DNA of 52,760 nt from Coriobacteriia bacterium (GTDB lineage Bacteria > Actinomycetota > Coriobacteriia > WRKU01 > WQUG01): the NCBI GenBank assembly GCA_009784345.1, contig WRBW01000003.1, forward strand, positions 1 through 52,760, in the 5' to 3' direction. The position numbers and the translations under genes are program-made. Positions within the stretch are counted from its first letter, which is position 1, and the number at the start of each line of letters is the position of its first letter. Shown here piece after piece: positions 8,692 to 16,908 of this stretch. The notes under the pieces are model-generated. The model had not been told where the DNA came from, made no database searches, and saw only the letters and a list, made by a program, of their open reading frames with translations.

Positions 8692-9630
8692 TTAAGCTTT
8701 TTGGTCGACTTGATAGTAGCTCTGGATGAAGCGAATGCTCTTTGTCTTGCAGTCCATGATGATGGAGTGCGCCTGATTTCCGTCACCGACGCCACTCAGG
8801 AGCTCGCCATCCGTGATGCCAGTTGCCAAAAAGACGGCGTCATCGCTGCGAACGAGGTCATCGCGCTGCAGTACGGCGTCGACATCGAGTTCTGCCGTCG
8901 CTATAGCACGCGCACGCTCGTCATCGTTTCTAAAGAGGAAGCGTCCCTGGAAATCGCCGCCCATGCAGCGCATGGCCGTAGCTGCTAATACACCTTCGGG
9001 TGCGGCACCACTGCCCATGTAGAGGTCGACGCCGGTGTCATCGAGAGCTGTTGCCATGACAGCAAAAATGTCCCCATCACCAATCAGGCGAACGCGAGCG
9101 CCAGCAGCACGCACTGCTGCAATGGTGTCAGCGTTGCGGTCGCGGTCAAGCAGGCACACCGTCAGATCGCTGACCTCTACTCCCAAGGCCTTTGCAACGG
9201 CCTGGCAGTTTGCTTCTGGACTGGCGTCGATATCTATCACGCCTGCGGCAGCTGGTCCGACTGCTATTTTTTCCATGTAAGTATCAGGGGCATACAGCAG
9301 GGCGCCGCGTGGTGCAAAGGCAAGTACGGCCAATGAATTGGGCTGTGAATAGGCGCACATATTGGTGCCCTCAACAGGGTCAACCGCAATGTCGATTTCT
9401 TCGCCACCCGTGCCTACTTCTTCACCGATGAAAAGCATGGGGGCTTCATCACGCTCGCCTTCTCCTATGACGACGCGACCAGAAATAGGCAGCTTATTCA
9501 AGGCCTCGCGCATCGCCTCAACAGCGGCGCCATCAGCGATTTTCTTTTCGCCACGACCGACCCAAGCACCTGCAGCAATCGCCGCTGCCTCGGTAACGCC
9601 TAGCATTTGGTTAATTCTGACCTGATCCAT
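8692..9630 (-). CDS. glpX: Class II fructose-1,6-bisphosphatase GlpX
   Basis: 312 residues. Hydrolyses fructose 1,6-bisphosphate to fructose 6-phosphate in gluconeogenesis. The signature metal and substrate residues are present: VVIGEGERDEAPML, DPVEGTNMC and the MGSGAAPEGVLAA loop. Class II enzymes are Mn-dependent cytosolic phosphatases. The start at 9630 follows AAAAGGATAGAGTAC; the longer frame to 9663 has no ribosome site and overlaps rsmB. It lies 5 bp after rsmB, probably in one transcript with rsmB, fmt and def. Confidence 0.95.
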   Translation of the reverse strand: MDQVRINQMLGVTEAAAIAAGAWVGRGEKKIADGAAVEAMREALNKLPISGRVVIGEGERDEAPMLFIGEEVGTGGEEIDIAVDPVEGTNMCAYSQPNSLAVLAFAPRGALLYAPDTYMEKIAVGPAAAGVIDIDASPEANCQAVAKALGVEVSDLTVCLLDRDRNADTIAAVRAAGARVRLIGDGDIFAVMATALDDTGVDLYMGSGAAPEGVLAATAMRCMGGDFQGRFLFRNDDERARAIATAELDVDAVLQRDDLVRSDDAVFLATGITDGELLSGVGDGNQAHSIIMDCKTKSIRFIQSYYQVDQKA

Positions 9631-9635
9631 GTACT

Positions 9636-11033
9636 CTATCCTTTTCTCTTCAGTCGCGCACAAAAATGGCCATCAGGGCCACCTGAACTTGGTAATATGT
9701 TCAAAAACCCATCCTTGCCCAGCGCATCCACAAAGGGCGGTGCCACTTCGCTTTCCGTGAAGGGCTCTACTTCATATTCTTTGCCAGCTGCTGTAGCTAA
9801 GAATCGCTCTATGACAGACTGGTTTTCTACCGTAGCAATTGTACACGTTGCATAGAAGAGTCGACCACCTGGTTTCACCAAAGCTGCAGACCAGGAAATC
9901 ATGCGCGAGCCCAGCTTTGCAAGCGCAATCAAGTCATCGGGCGAAAGCTTCCAGCGCTTGTCTGCGCCGCGGCGCAGGGTACCAAGCCCCGAACAGGGTG
10001 CGTCAATCAAAACGCTGTCAAAGGATGGACGCACTCCCCCTGTTAAGAGTCCTTTTTCTAAACGCTCATAAGCTGATTGCTTTTTCACATCTATCGTCAG
10101 ATAGCGTGCTTCCCGAACTCCGTAGCTTTGCGCCGTGCGCAGGGCAACCTGATTCTTGAACTCATACAAATCGAGGCCAACAATCTGTGCAGGCCCGCCG
10201 CGCCTGCGAGCACCCGCTGCCATGACGAGTGACTTTGTGCCGCGTCCGCTGCCGACCTCAAGAAGCTGCTGGTCAGGCTGAGCCTTCACCAAGTCAACTA
10301 CCTGCTGGGCAGCTAGGTCCATTGCTACAAAGGATGCACGCAGCTCTGCCGGCATGGCCCAGAACTTGGCCTGGTCGAGGATCTGATAGGCACCCTCGAC
10401 TCCGGCGGATTTATAGCCAACTTTGGCAGCCTCAAGCGCCGCGAGGGACTGTTTTTCTGACCGCAGAAAGGGCAGCTGCGCGACATACAGAGGCGCTGGC
10501 TCATTATTGGTAGCCATCATTTCACGTGCACGCTTCGCGCCGTACTGGTCTTCCATCAAACGTGCCAGCCACAGAGGGTGACCATAAAGTGTCGCCGCAG
10601 CATTCAAATCTGTCTCAGGGTCGCCCCCCGGAAAGAGCTTCTCGCGCTTTTCGCTGAGCCTGCGTAAGACGGCGTTTGCAAGACCTCGATAAGTCTTTGA
10701 ATTCGTGGCAAAGTAGGCCAGCTCTACACCTTGGTTCACCACAACGTAGGCCTCGGTCTTTTCGAAAAAGAGCTCATAGGCGGCAAGTGCGAGCGCGTCT
10801 TTCAAATCGTCAGGCGTCGCTTCTGGCTTTGACAATTCGGTCGCAACGAGCTGGTCCAAAGTGCCGCGCGTGGCAATAGTGCCGTAGGCAAGCCGTGTGG
10901 CAAAGGCCTTGTCGCGCGGGTCTATGTTGGCGCCCACTAGTGCAGACTGCATGGCCTCTGCTGCATAGGACTGCTTTTCGCGCACCCGCTTGATAACCTT
11001 AAAGGCGAGCCGCCGTGCGGGACTTAAACCCAT
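9636..11033 (-). CDS. rsmB: 16S rRNA (cytosine-967-C5)-methyltransferase RsmB
   Basis: 465 residues. An N-terminal NusB-like RNA-binding domain (about 1-140, SPARRLAFKVIKRV) precedes a Rossmann methyltransferase domain. The SAM loop is LEVGSGRGTKSL; the two catalytic cysteines are in DAPCSGLG and YATCTIA. The start at 11033 overlaps the end of fmt (ATGGGTTTAA carries both) and is preceded by AAGGACGG inside fmt, which indicates translational coupling. A copy of the dispersed word (10026-10037) encodes GVRP here. Confidence 0.93.
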   Translation of the reverse strand: MGLSPARRLAFKVIKRVREKQSYAAEAMQSALVGANIDPRDKAFATRLAYGTIATRGTLDQLVATELSKPEATPDDLKDALALAAYELFFEKTEAYVVVNQGVELAYFATNSKTYRGLANAVLRRLSEKREKLFPGGDPETDLNAAATLYGHPLWLARLMEDQYGAKRAREMMATNNEPAPLYVAQLPFLRSEKQSLAALEAAKVGYKSAGVEGAYQILDQAKFWAMPAELRASFVAMDLAAQQVVDLVKAQPDQQLLEVGSGRGTKSLVMAAGARRRGGPAQIVGLDLYEFKNQVALRTAQSYGVREARYLTIDVKKQSAYERLEKGLLTGGVRPSFDSVLIDAPCSGLGTLRRGADKRWKLSPDDLIALAKLGSRMISWSAALVKPGGRLFYATCTIATVENQSVIERFLATAAGKEYEVEPFTESEVAPPFVDALGKDGFLNILPSSGGPDGHFCARLKRKG

Positions 11034-12130
11034 GTTAAACCGTCCTTCGCTGGAAATCCGTTCAGCCAATCTGCTGCTGGCATGACTTTTTTGCCGTCAG
11101 GCTTGACCTCAATCAACTCGACACTGCCGTCTGCACAGCCCAGGTAAACACGTCGCGTACCCGAACTTTTGACCAGGCTCACCTGACCTTTGCGGAGTGC
11201 GTCCACACCCCTTGACTCACTGCCTTCTTGAGATTCTTCGACGCGCTGCGCTCGTTCAAGGTGAAGAGGTGAAGCTTCTTCCGAATACTTTATTGCTTCG
11301 AGGATGGTCGCACCCTTGCCCTCTATTTCAAGGCGTGCGGGTGCGTGAACGCTGCTTGCGCGAACACGGCGCAAGAAAGTTTCGACCGTCAGGTCGCTAC
11401 TCAGTCGCAGCTCTGCCTTTTCAATCTTGTCAGCATAGCTGACCTGGGACTCATCTTGAACGGTCCAGGCAGCAGACCTGCCCAGGATGCTTGGGATCAA
11501 GTCAACCAGCAGTTGCCCACCCAGTACGGCTAGTTCGCGACGCAGCTGCGGGGCTGTTTTGCTGGCAACTTCGGTCATCGCCACACCGCAGTAAGGTCCC
11601 GTATCGAGACCCGCCTCCATGTACATGATGCTGACACCGGTATGGCTGTCTCCTTCAAGAATGGCACGCTCAATTGGTGCTGCACCGCGCCATCTGGGCA
11701 AAAGCGATGCGTGAACATTGATGCATCCTGCAGCAGGAATATCGAGCACCTCTTGTGGCAAAATCATGCCGTAGGCAGCAACGACAATCAAGTCGGGCTT
11801 GAGCTCTGCAAGCTCTTTTTGAACCTCTTCATCACGCAGACTTGTTGGCCTGTGCAGGTTGATGCCGCGATCGATGGCTAGCTTGCTGACCTCGCTGGGT
11901 ACGGGCTTGCTACCCCTTTTTGATACGGCATCGGGCCGTGAATAGACGGCAACGACTTCGGAAAAGGACAGGGTGTCGAGCATAATGCGCAGTACATCTG
12001 CTGCAAAATCGGGGGTTCCCATAAAGACGATGCGAGCCTTGGGTGCAATAAAGGCTGGCCGATCAATGCGCTCGGCCAAATGGTTAATATTGTCATAATT
12101 TGACATTATGGGGATGAAGCGCTCAAACAT
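11024..12130 (-). CDS. fmt: Methionyl-tRNA formyltransferase
   Basis: 368 residues, slightly long because of about 30 extra residues before RIVFMGTPDFA. Formylates initiator Met-tRNA with 10-formyl-THF. The catalytic N-terminal domain has NVHASLLPRWRGAAPI, the family signature with the active-site Asn and His, and AYGMILPQEVL. The C-terminal OB-like domain binds tRNA. The ATG at 12130 follows GAAGGAGTAACAGAG, supporting the long N-terminus. In the linker between SEEASPLH and the end, SRGVDALRKG is encoded by a copy of the dispersed word (11194). It sits between def and rsmB, a common order. Confidence 0.95.
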   Translation of the reverse strand: MFERFIPIMSNYDNINHLAERIDRPAFIAPKARIVFMGTPDFAADVLRIMLDTLSFSEVVAVYSRPDAVSKRGSKPVPSEVSKLAIDRGINLHRPTSLRDEEVQKELAELKPDLIVVAAYGMILPQEVLDIPAAGCINVHASLLPRWRGAAPIERAILEGDSHTGVSIMYMEAGLDTGPYCGVAMTEVASKTAPQLRRELAVLGGQLLVDLIPSILGRSAAWTVQDESQVSYADKIEKAELRLSSDLTVETFLRRVRASSVHAPARLEIEGKGATILEAIKYSEEASPLHLERAQRVEESQEGSESRGVDALRKGQVSLVKSSGTRRVYLGCADGSVELIEVKPDGKKVMPAADWLNGFPAKDGLTWV

Positions 12131-12153
12131 CTCTGTTACTCCTTCGCAAGCGT

Positions 12154-12720
12154 CTAGAGCAGGTCAAAGTATTCACGCAGGGCATGCTTTTTGTCATCAT
12201 CGCTCAAGCGATCGACAAAGCTCACGCCATCAAGGTGGTCATTTTCATGCTGGAACACACGTGCTAGAAAACCTTCTGCTACTACTTTCACCGGATTGCC
12301 CTGATGGTCAAAGCCTTCGACCACGACCCCGCTCGATCTTTCCACCGGTGCGTAGAGTGCTGGAAAAGACAGGCAACCTTCTTCGTCTTCTACGCACTCA
12401 CCAGCTAAAATGACTTTCGGGTTCACCAGAGCAGCAGCCCCCGTGTCCCCAACAGGCGTACCGACCTCACCCTCTTCGCCTTCGATGTCATAAACAAAAA
12501 CGCGCTGGGCAACACCTACCTGGATGGCTGCAAGTCCCGCACCATTTTCCTTACGCATCGTTAGAATTAAATCGTCTACCAGCTGCTGTAGCTGCAGCAA
12601 GGCAGCATCACTGCTGAGGTCAACGGGCTTACTGACCTGCGATAAACGCGGATCGGGATGGGAGACCACTTTGCGCGCACTGCCGCCCGTTTTTTTCATA
12701 AAAGGTGCTTTGAATACCAC
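12154..12720 (-). CDS. def: Peptide deformylase
   Basis: 188 residues. Removes the formyl group from nascent peptides. All three family motifs are visible: GAGLAAIQVG (motif 1), EGCLSFP with the metal-binding Cys (motif 2) and QHENDHLDG with the metal-binding His pair and catalytic Glu (motif 3). A short acidic insert, EGEEGEVGTPVGD, lies between motifs 1 and 2. def lies 23 bp before fmt, coupling formylation and deformylation genes. Confidence 0.96.
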   Translation of the reverse strand: MVFKAPFMKKTGGSARKVVSHPDPRLSQVSKPVDLSSDAALLQLQQLVDDLILTMRKENGAGLAAIQVGVAQRVFVYDIEGEEGEVGTPVGDTGAAALVNPKVILAGECVEDEEGCLSFPALYAPVERSSGVVVEGFDHQGNPVKVVAEGFLARVFQHENDHLDGVSFVDRLSDDDKKHALREYFDLL

Positions 12721-12728
12721 AGTAAATC

Positions 12729-13457
12729 CTAATTGTCTGTTGCTGTTAAATAGAGAATTCCGTCATCTGGAATGGGAATACTCTCCGTCCCCTGCATGAC
12801 TATGACGTTTTCGGGACTGGCGATCTCAACGCGGGCCTCATGGGCGCCATCAAAAGTTTCGCTATTGCTGTCGGTGCCGCTGGTTATCGAGCCATCGAAG
12901 GCAATGTTGCCATCGACCAAAACCTGCACGACGCTTGCACGTCCCTCGCGAGCTTCAACCGTAAAGGAGAAGGGCACGCGCTGGTCTTCTGGCACCTGCG
13001 CTTCTGGCGTGGTACTGACCGTGGGGGTGGCCTCTGCGGGAAGTGGGTTCGTACCTGGCACAAAGCCGCTGTCCCTGTTCATAAAATAAATACCGCCAGC
13101 TATGACGGCAATCACTACGACGACCACGGCAATAACGCGCCAATTCATTTCATGCTCAGACTTTCGAGGCAGCGGTGCGAGGCTGGGGTTATAGGATGGC
13201 CTGGTCGCAGGCTCTCGACGTGAACCCTGTGACTGCCGATCAAACTGTGCCAGGAAGGAGGCTGGGTCGACACCACAGATTTTGCAGTAACTGAGGATGT
13301 AGCCGCGGGCATAACCTGACGCGGGCACGGCATCAAGGTTGTCGTTTTCCAGATTATCGATGGCAGACTGCATGATATGCGTGCGTTGTGACACGTCTTG
13401 GGCCGTGAGCCCAGCACTACGCCTTGCTTCAATAAGCATATCACCCAAGCTGCTCAT
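12729..13457 (-). CDS. RodZ-like helix-turn-helix membrane protein
   Basis: 242 residues. An N-terminal HTH_25 domain (MLIEARRSAGLTAQDVSQRTHI) is followed by a second helix set ending GVDPASFLAQF. A basic linker, one transmembrane helix (about 106-125, VIAVVVVVIAVIAGGIYFM) and an extracytoplasmic beta-rich domain of the DUF4115 type (PFSFTVEAREGRASVVQVLVDG) complete it. RodZ proteins link MreB or wall synthesis to the membrane. It follows ftsK by one base, so both are likely in one transcript. The exact orthology to RodZ is not proven. Confidence 0.75.
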   Translation of the reverse strand: MSSLGDMLIEARRSAGLTAQDVSQRTHIMQSAIDNLENDNLDAVPASGYARGYILSYCKICGVDPASFLAQFDRQSQGSRREPATRPSYNPSLAPLPRKSEHEMNWRVIAVVVVVIAVIAGGIYFMNRDSGFVPGTNPLPAEATPTVSTTPEAQVPEDQRVPFSFTVEAREGRASVVQVLVDGNIAFDGSITSGTDSNSETFDGAHEARVEIASPENVIVMQGTESIPIPDDGILYLTATDN

Positions 13458-13458
13458 G

Positions 13459-15969
13459 CTAATCTACCCTCTCCTCGGGATCAAAGTCATCATCGTAGTC
13501 CTGATCAAAGTCAGCATCAAAATCTGCCTCTGCCTCGTCCTCGAAATCGTCCTCGTCATAATCATCGGGATTTCTCAGCCGGGCAAGGCCTGCACTGTCA
13601 ATCAAAACTTCGCGGGGTTTCGAGCCGTCTGGCGGCCCAACTACCCCTCTAGAATGTAACATATCCATGATGCGCCCTGCACGAGAATAACCCACAGAGA
13701 AGCGTCTTTGAATGCCGCTGGTCGACCCAAAGCCGGCAGCAACCACCATTTCAGCCGCGTCCCACAGCAGGGCGTCTTCTTCACCGGCACTGTCAGAGCC
13801 GTCAGAACCATCAGCTCCTGATACCGCGACATCGAAAATCGATTCGTCATAGGTGACGTCTCCTGCTTGATCGCGCAAGAATCCGACAGCCGCCTCGATT
13901 TCGTCTTCTGAGACATAGCAGCCCTGGATGCGCTTGGGCTCAGGCCAGGACGGAATCGAGAAGAGCATATCACCCAGACCTGTCAGCTTTTCTGCACCAG
14001 AAACGTCCAAAATAACACGTGAGTTACTGGCAGTCGCCGTTCTAAAGGCAACACGGTTGGTAATATTTGCCTTGATTTGACCGGTCACAACATTGGCATC
14101 AGGTCGCTGCGTTGCCACAATCAGGTGAATACCTGCTGCACGTGCCAGCTGGGCAATCTGAACAATGGATGACTCGACTTCTTTTGCTGCCTTGTCCATC
14201 AGATTTGCGAGCTCATCGATGACGATGACCAAATAGGGCAGCTCAAGAGCATCCTCGCCATGCTTGCCATCGATGACGGCCTGATTGTATTCCCCAATGT
14301 TTCGGGCTCGATGCTTTTCAAGCGTCGCCAGACGTCTTTCCATCTCTCCCACAGCCCAGGCAAGAGCAGATGCCGCCTTCTTCACGCTGGTCACAACGGG
14401 CACCTTCAAGTGCGGAAGACCATTAAACATCGAGAACTCAACACGCTTGGGATCAATCAGAATCAGGTTTACTTCAGCAGGTGTTGCCCGCATAATCATC
14501 GTCATAATCATCGAGTTGACTGCGACCGATTTACCCGACCCCGTAGCACCAGCAACCAGCAGGTGTGGCATGCTCGCAAGATTGCGGGCAATGCTTGCGC
14601 CGGTGACATCACGCCCAAAGTACAGGGTCAAAGGCCCGTCGCCTGAATCTGTCGGCTTGATTACATCGCCCAAGGTAACAGAAGAGCGGCTCGCATTAGG
14701 CACCTCGACGCCCACCAAGCTCTCGCCAGGAATCGGCGCCAGAATACGAATCGTCGGAGCCGCCAGTGCATAGGCCAGATTGTCATTAAGCGCCGTCACC
14801 TTATTCATTTTAACGCCACTGGCAATGTCAACCTTGTACAGGGTGACCGTCGGGCCCACAATCCAGTCAACTACCTGGGAATCAACACCGAATTCGCGGA
14901 GTGTGTCCACCAGCAGATCTGCCGTTGCCTGCTGTTGCGCCTCTGCCTCCGGAGAGTTTTCATCGAAGTCTGCCGTTCCTTTTTTGAGCAAGTCCATGGC
15001 TGGCAAGACAAAGCCTTCAAGCGCGCGTGGCGCCGTCGTATTATGCGCCAGAACTTCAGTAACGGCTGCGGCAGGCTCGATAACCTCAGTCGCCTTTTCT
15101 TCTGCCGGCTTCTTTTTCTTGCCCTTTAAGACCTGGGTGCGCTCGAGTTCATCCTCATCATCGTCGAGCAGCGTGGTCGGGGCATTATCAAGGGTATTTA
15201 TTCCGGGACTCTTGCGTCTACCCGTGGTGCGAGCAGGAGCATCGTCAGGCTCCTGTGCTGCCAGCTTTTCTGTGCGTGGCATAAGGGCTGCCTTTTCAGC
15301 CTGTGCGTAGGCGCGCTCTTCTGCGCGGTCTGCACGCCAGTCTGAAAGCCACTCGAATACTGCTGACAGCGAAAAGCCCGTGATGATGAGACCAATGAGT
15401 CCTAGTGCAATGAAGATGACATAGGAAATCGCGGTGCCCGCAAGAGCATGTACCGCCCAGGCAAGAGCATTGCCTAGGTAACCACCATGTGACTGCAAGG
15501 TAGCAGATTCAAAGGGCGTAGCCTGCGCTGCACTAACCGCAACGAGCCCCACTACACCTATGACGGCAAGCAAAAAGAGCGACAAGCCTACCGCAAAACG
15601 CATTTCAGAAAAGCGCAGAGCGGGAATGAAAAAGGTAAGACCCATGATTATCAGTACAAAGGGCAAGACAAAGCGACCAAGTCCGATGAGAAGACCCAGC
15701 CCCATGTCGATAAAGCCCGTAGCAACCCCGGTCAGTATCCCAAAGACAGGCAAGATAACGCTCAGGGCAAGCACCGTACCTAAAGTAACGAGGACTATGC
15801 CCCATATGTCAGAAGCTGCACGCTCATCAATCAGGGGGCTGCGCTGCGCCTTCTTACTTGCACGCCCCGTCTTTTGTGAGCCCGTGCGTGAACTGGCAGC
15901 TTTGGACGCACTCCCCCTGCTGCCGGTTCGTGAGCCACTTTTACTCTGAGTTTTTTTCTTTGCTGACAC
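13459..15969 (-). CDS. ftsK: DNA translocase FtsK/SpoIIIE
   Basis: 836 residues. A basic Ser/Lys-rich start is followed by four or five transmembrane helices (about 50-205) and a variable linker. The RecA-like motor (about 440-740) has Walker A VAGATGSGKS and Walker B VIVIDELANL. A C-terminal winged-helix gamma domain ends the fold (SRAGRIMDMLHSRG), which reads KOPS-like sequences, and an acidic Asp/Glu tail follows. Pumps DNA at the septum in division. Two copies of the dispersed word lie in it: one encodes GSAS near the N-terminus (15903) and one VDTLRE (14898). Confidence 0.95.
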   Translation of the reverse strand: MSAKKKTQSKSGSRTGSRGSASKAASSRTGSQKTGRASKKAQRSPLIDERAASDIWGIVLVTLGTVLALSVILPVFGILTGVATGFIDMGLGLLIGLGRFVLPFVLIIMGLTFFIPALRFSEMRFAVGLSLFLLAVIGVVGLVAVSAAQATPFESATLQSHGGYLGNALAWAVHALAGTAISYVIFIALGLIGLIITGFSLSAVFEWLSDWRADRAEERAYAQAEKAALMPRTEKLAAQEPDDAPARTTGRRKSPGINTLDNAPTTLLDDDEDELERTQVLKGKKKKPAEEKATEVIEPAAAVTEVLAHNTTAPRALEGFVLPAMDLLKKGTADFDENSPEAEAQQQATADLLVDTLREFGVDSQVVDWIVGPTVTLYKVDIASGVKMNKVTALNDNLAYALAAPTIRILAPIPGESLVGVEVPNASRSSVTLGDVIKPTDSGDGPLTLYFGRDVTGASIARNLASMPHLLVAGATGSGKSVAVNSMIMTMIMRATPAEVNLILIDPKRVEFSMFNGLPHLKVPVVTSVKKAASALAWAVGEMERRLATLEKHRARNIGEYNQAVIDGKHGEDALELPYLVIVIDELANLMDKAAKEVESSIVQIAQLARAAGIHLIVATQRPDANVVTGQIKANITNRVAFRTATASNSRVILDVSGAEKLTGLGDMLFSIPSWPEPKRIQGCYVSEDEIEAAVGFLRDQAGDVTYDESIFDVAVSGADGSDGSDSAGEEDALLWDAAEMVVAAGFGSTSGIQRRFSVGYSRAGRIMDMLHSRGVVGPPDGSKPREVLIDSAGLARLRNPDDYDEDDFEDEAEADFDADFDQDYDDDFDPEERVD

Positions 15970-15993
15970 AGTTCCCCATTCTTGCTTGAAGCT

Positions 15994-16857
15994 TTATAGA
16001 TAGAAGTGCAGGAAGATCAAAATGACCCCCAGCAAGGCGGCATAGATGGCAAAAAAGTTAAGGCTTGTGCGCTGAACCAGTCTAATCATCCAGGCAATAG
16101 TGAGGTAGCCGACGATACCTGCGATGACAAAGGCGATAGCCGATATCCAGAAACTGGGCAGCACGAGGTCTCCTTGCACCCAGCGCACGGTGTCACGCAG
16201 CGAACCCGCGACGATGACGGGAATCGTGAGGAGGAAGCTAAAACGTGTTGCTTGCTCGCGTGACATACCCATCCACAGACCAGCGGCGATGGTAGAGCCA
16301 CTGCGTGAAATTCCGGGGATGACGGCAAGGCCTTGGATAAAGCCGATGCCTGCTGCACGGGCTGGGGTCAGCTTGTCCATACTGCGATGCTGCTTCATTT
16401 TCTGCAAAGCATATTCAGAAGACACGAGCATAAGGGCGGTGACGATAAACATGGAGCCGAGGATAAACATATTTGCCGCGTAGGCATCGAGTCTACTTGA
16501 AAACACCAGTCCCATGGGGCCGGTGACCAGCATGGCGATTATCAAAAAGACCGTGATGCGTCTTTGCGCCGACATGCTTTCGCGGTTTGCAGGAAGCCAA
16601 GAGATAATGATGTCTTTTATGTCATTGCGAAAGTAGACGATGGCAGCGATGAGCGTCGGGATATGCAGGAAAAAGTAGAAGTCTACCGCGCCTGCTGGTT
16701 CTCCGCCAAAGAGCATGTTCAAGATGGAGAGCTGACCTGAGCTCGAAACCGGGATGAACTCTGTCAGGCCTTGCACCAGTGCCATGACGACGGCATAGAC
16801 CCAGTCGCCAATGACAAGTGTTGCAGCCTGAGTTGATGCAAGCATGCTAGTGAGCAT
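15994..16857 (-). CDS. uppP: Undecaprenyl-diphosphatase, BacA/UppP family
   Basis: 287-residue integral membrane protein with about eight helices. It recycles the lipid carrier of wall synthesis by removing a phosphate from undecaprenyl pyrophosphate. The (E/Q)xxxE motif is QGLTE and the second motif is IPGISRSGST with the catalytic Arg. Oddly, the first motif continues EFIPVSSSGQL: the position that is His in E. coli BacA (SSTGH) is Gln here. Either a natural variant within the family or a weakened enzyme; the rest is intact. The start has GGGAGG 8 nt upstream. Confidence 0.85.
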   Translation of the reverse strand: MLTSMLASTQAATLVIGDWVYAVVMALVQGLTEFIPVSSSGQLSILNMLFGGEPAGAVDFYFFLHIPTLIAAIVYFRNDIKDIIISWLPANRESMSAQRRITVFLIIAMLVTGPMGLVFSSRLDAYAANMFILGSMFIVTALMLVSSEYALQKMKQHRSMDKLTPARAAGIGFIQGLAVIPGISRSGSTIAAGLWMGMSREQATRFSFLLTIPVIVAGSLRDTVRWVQGDLVLPSFWISAIAFVIAGIVGYLTIAWMIRLVQRTSLNFFAIYAALLGVILIFLHFYL

Positions 16858-16908
16858 AGCCTAAGCCTCCCCGCCTTTGTTGTTGGTGCCCTTCAACATC
16901 GCGCCCAA

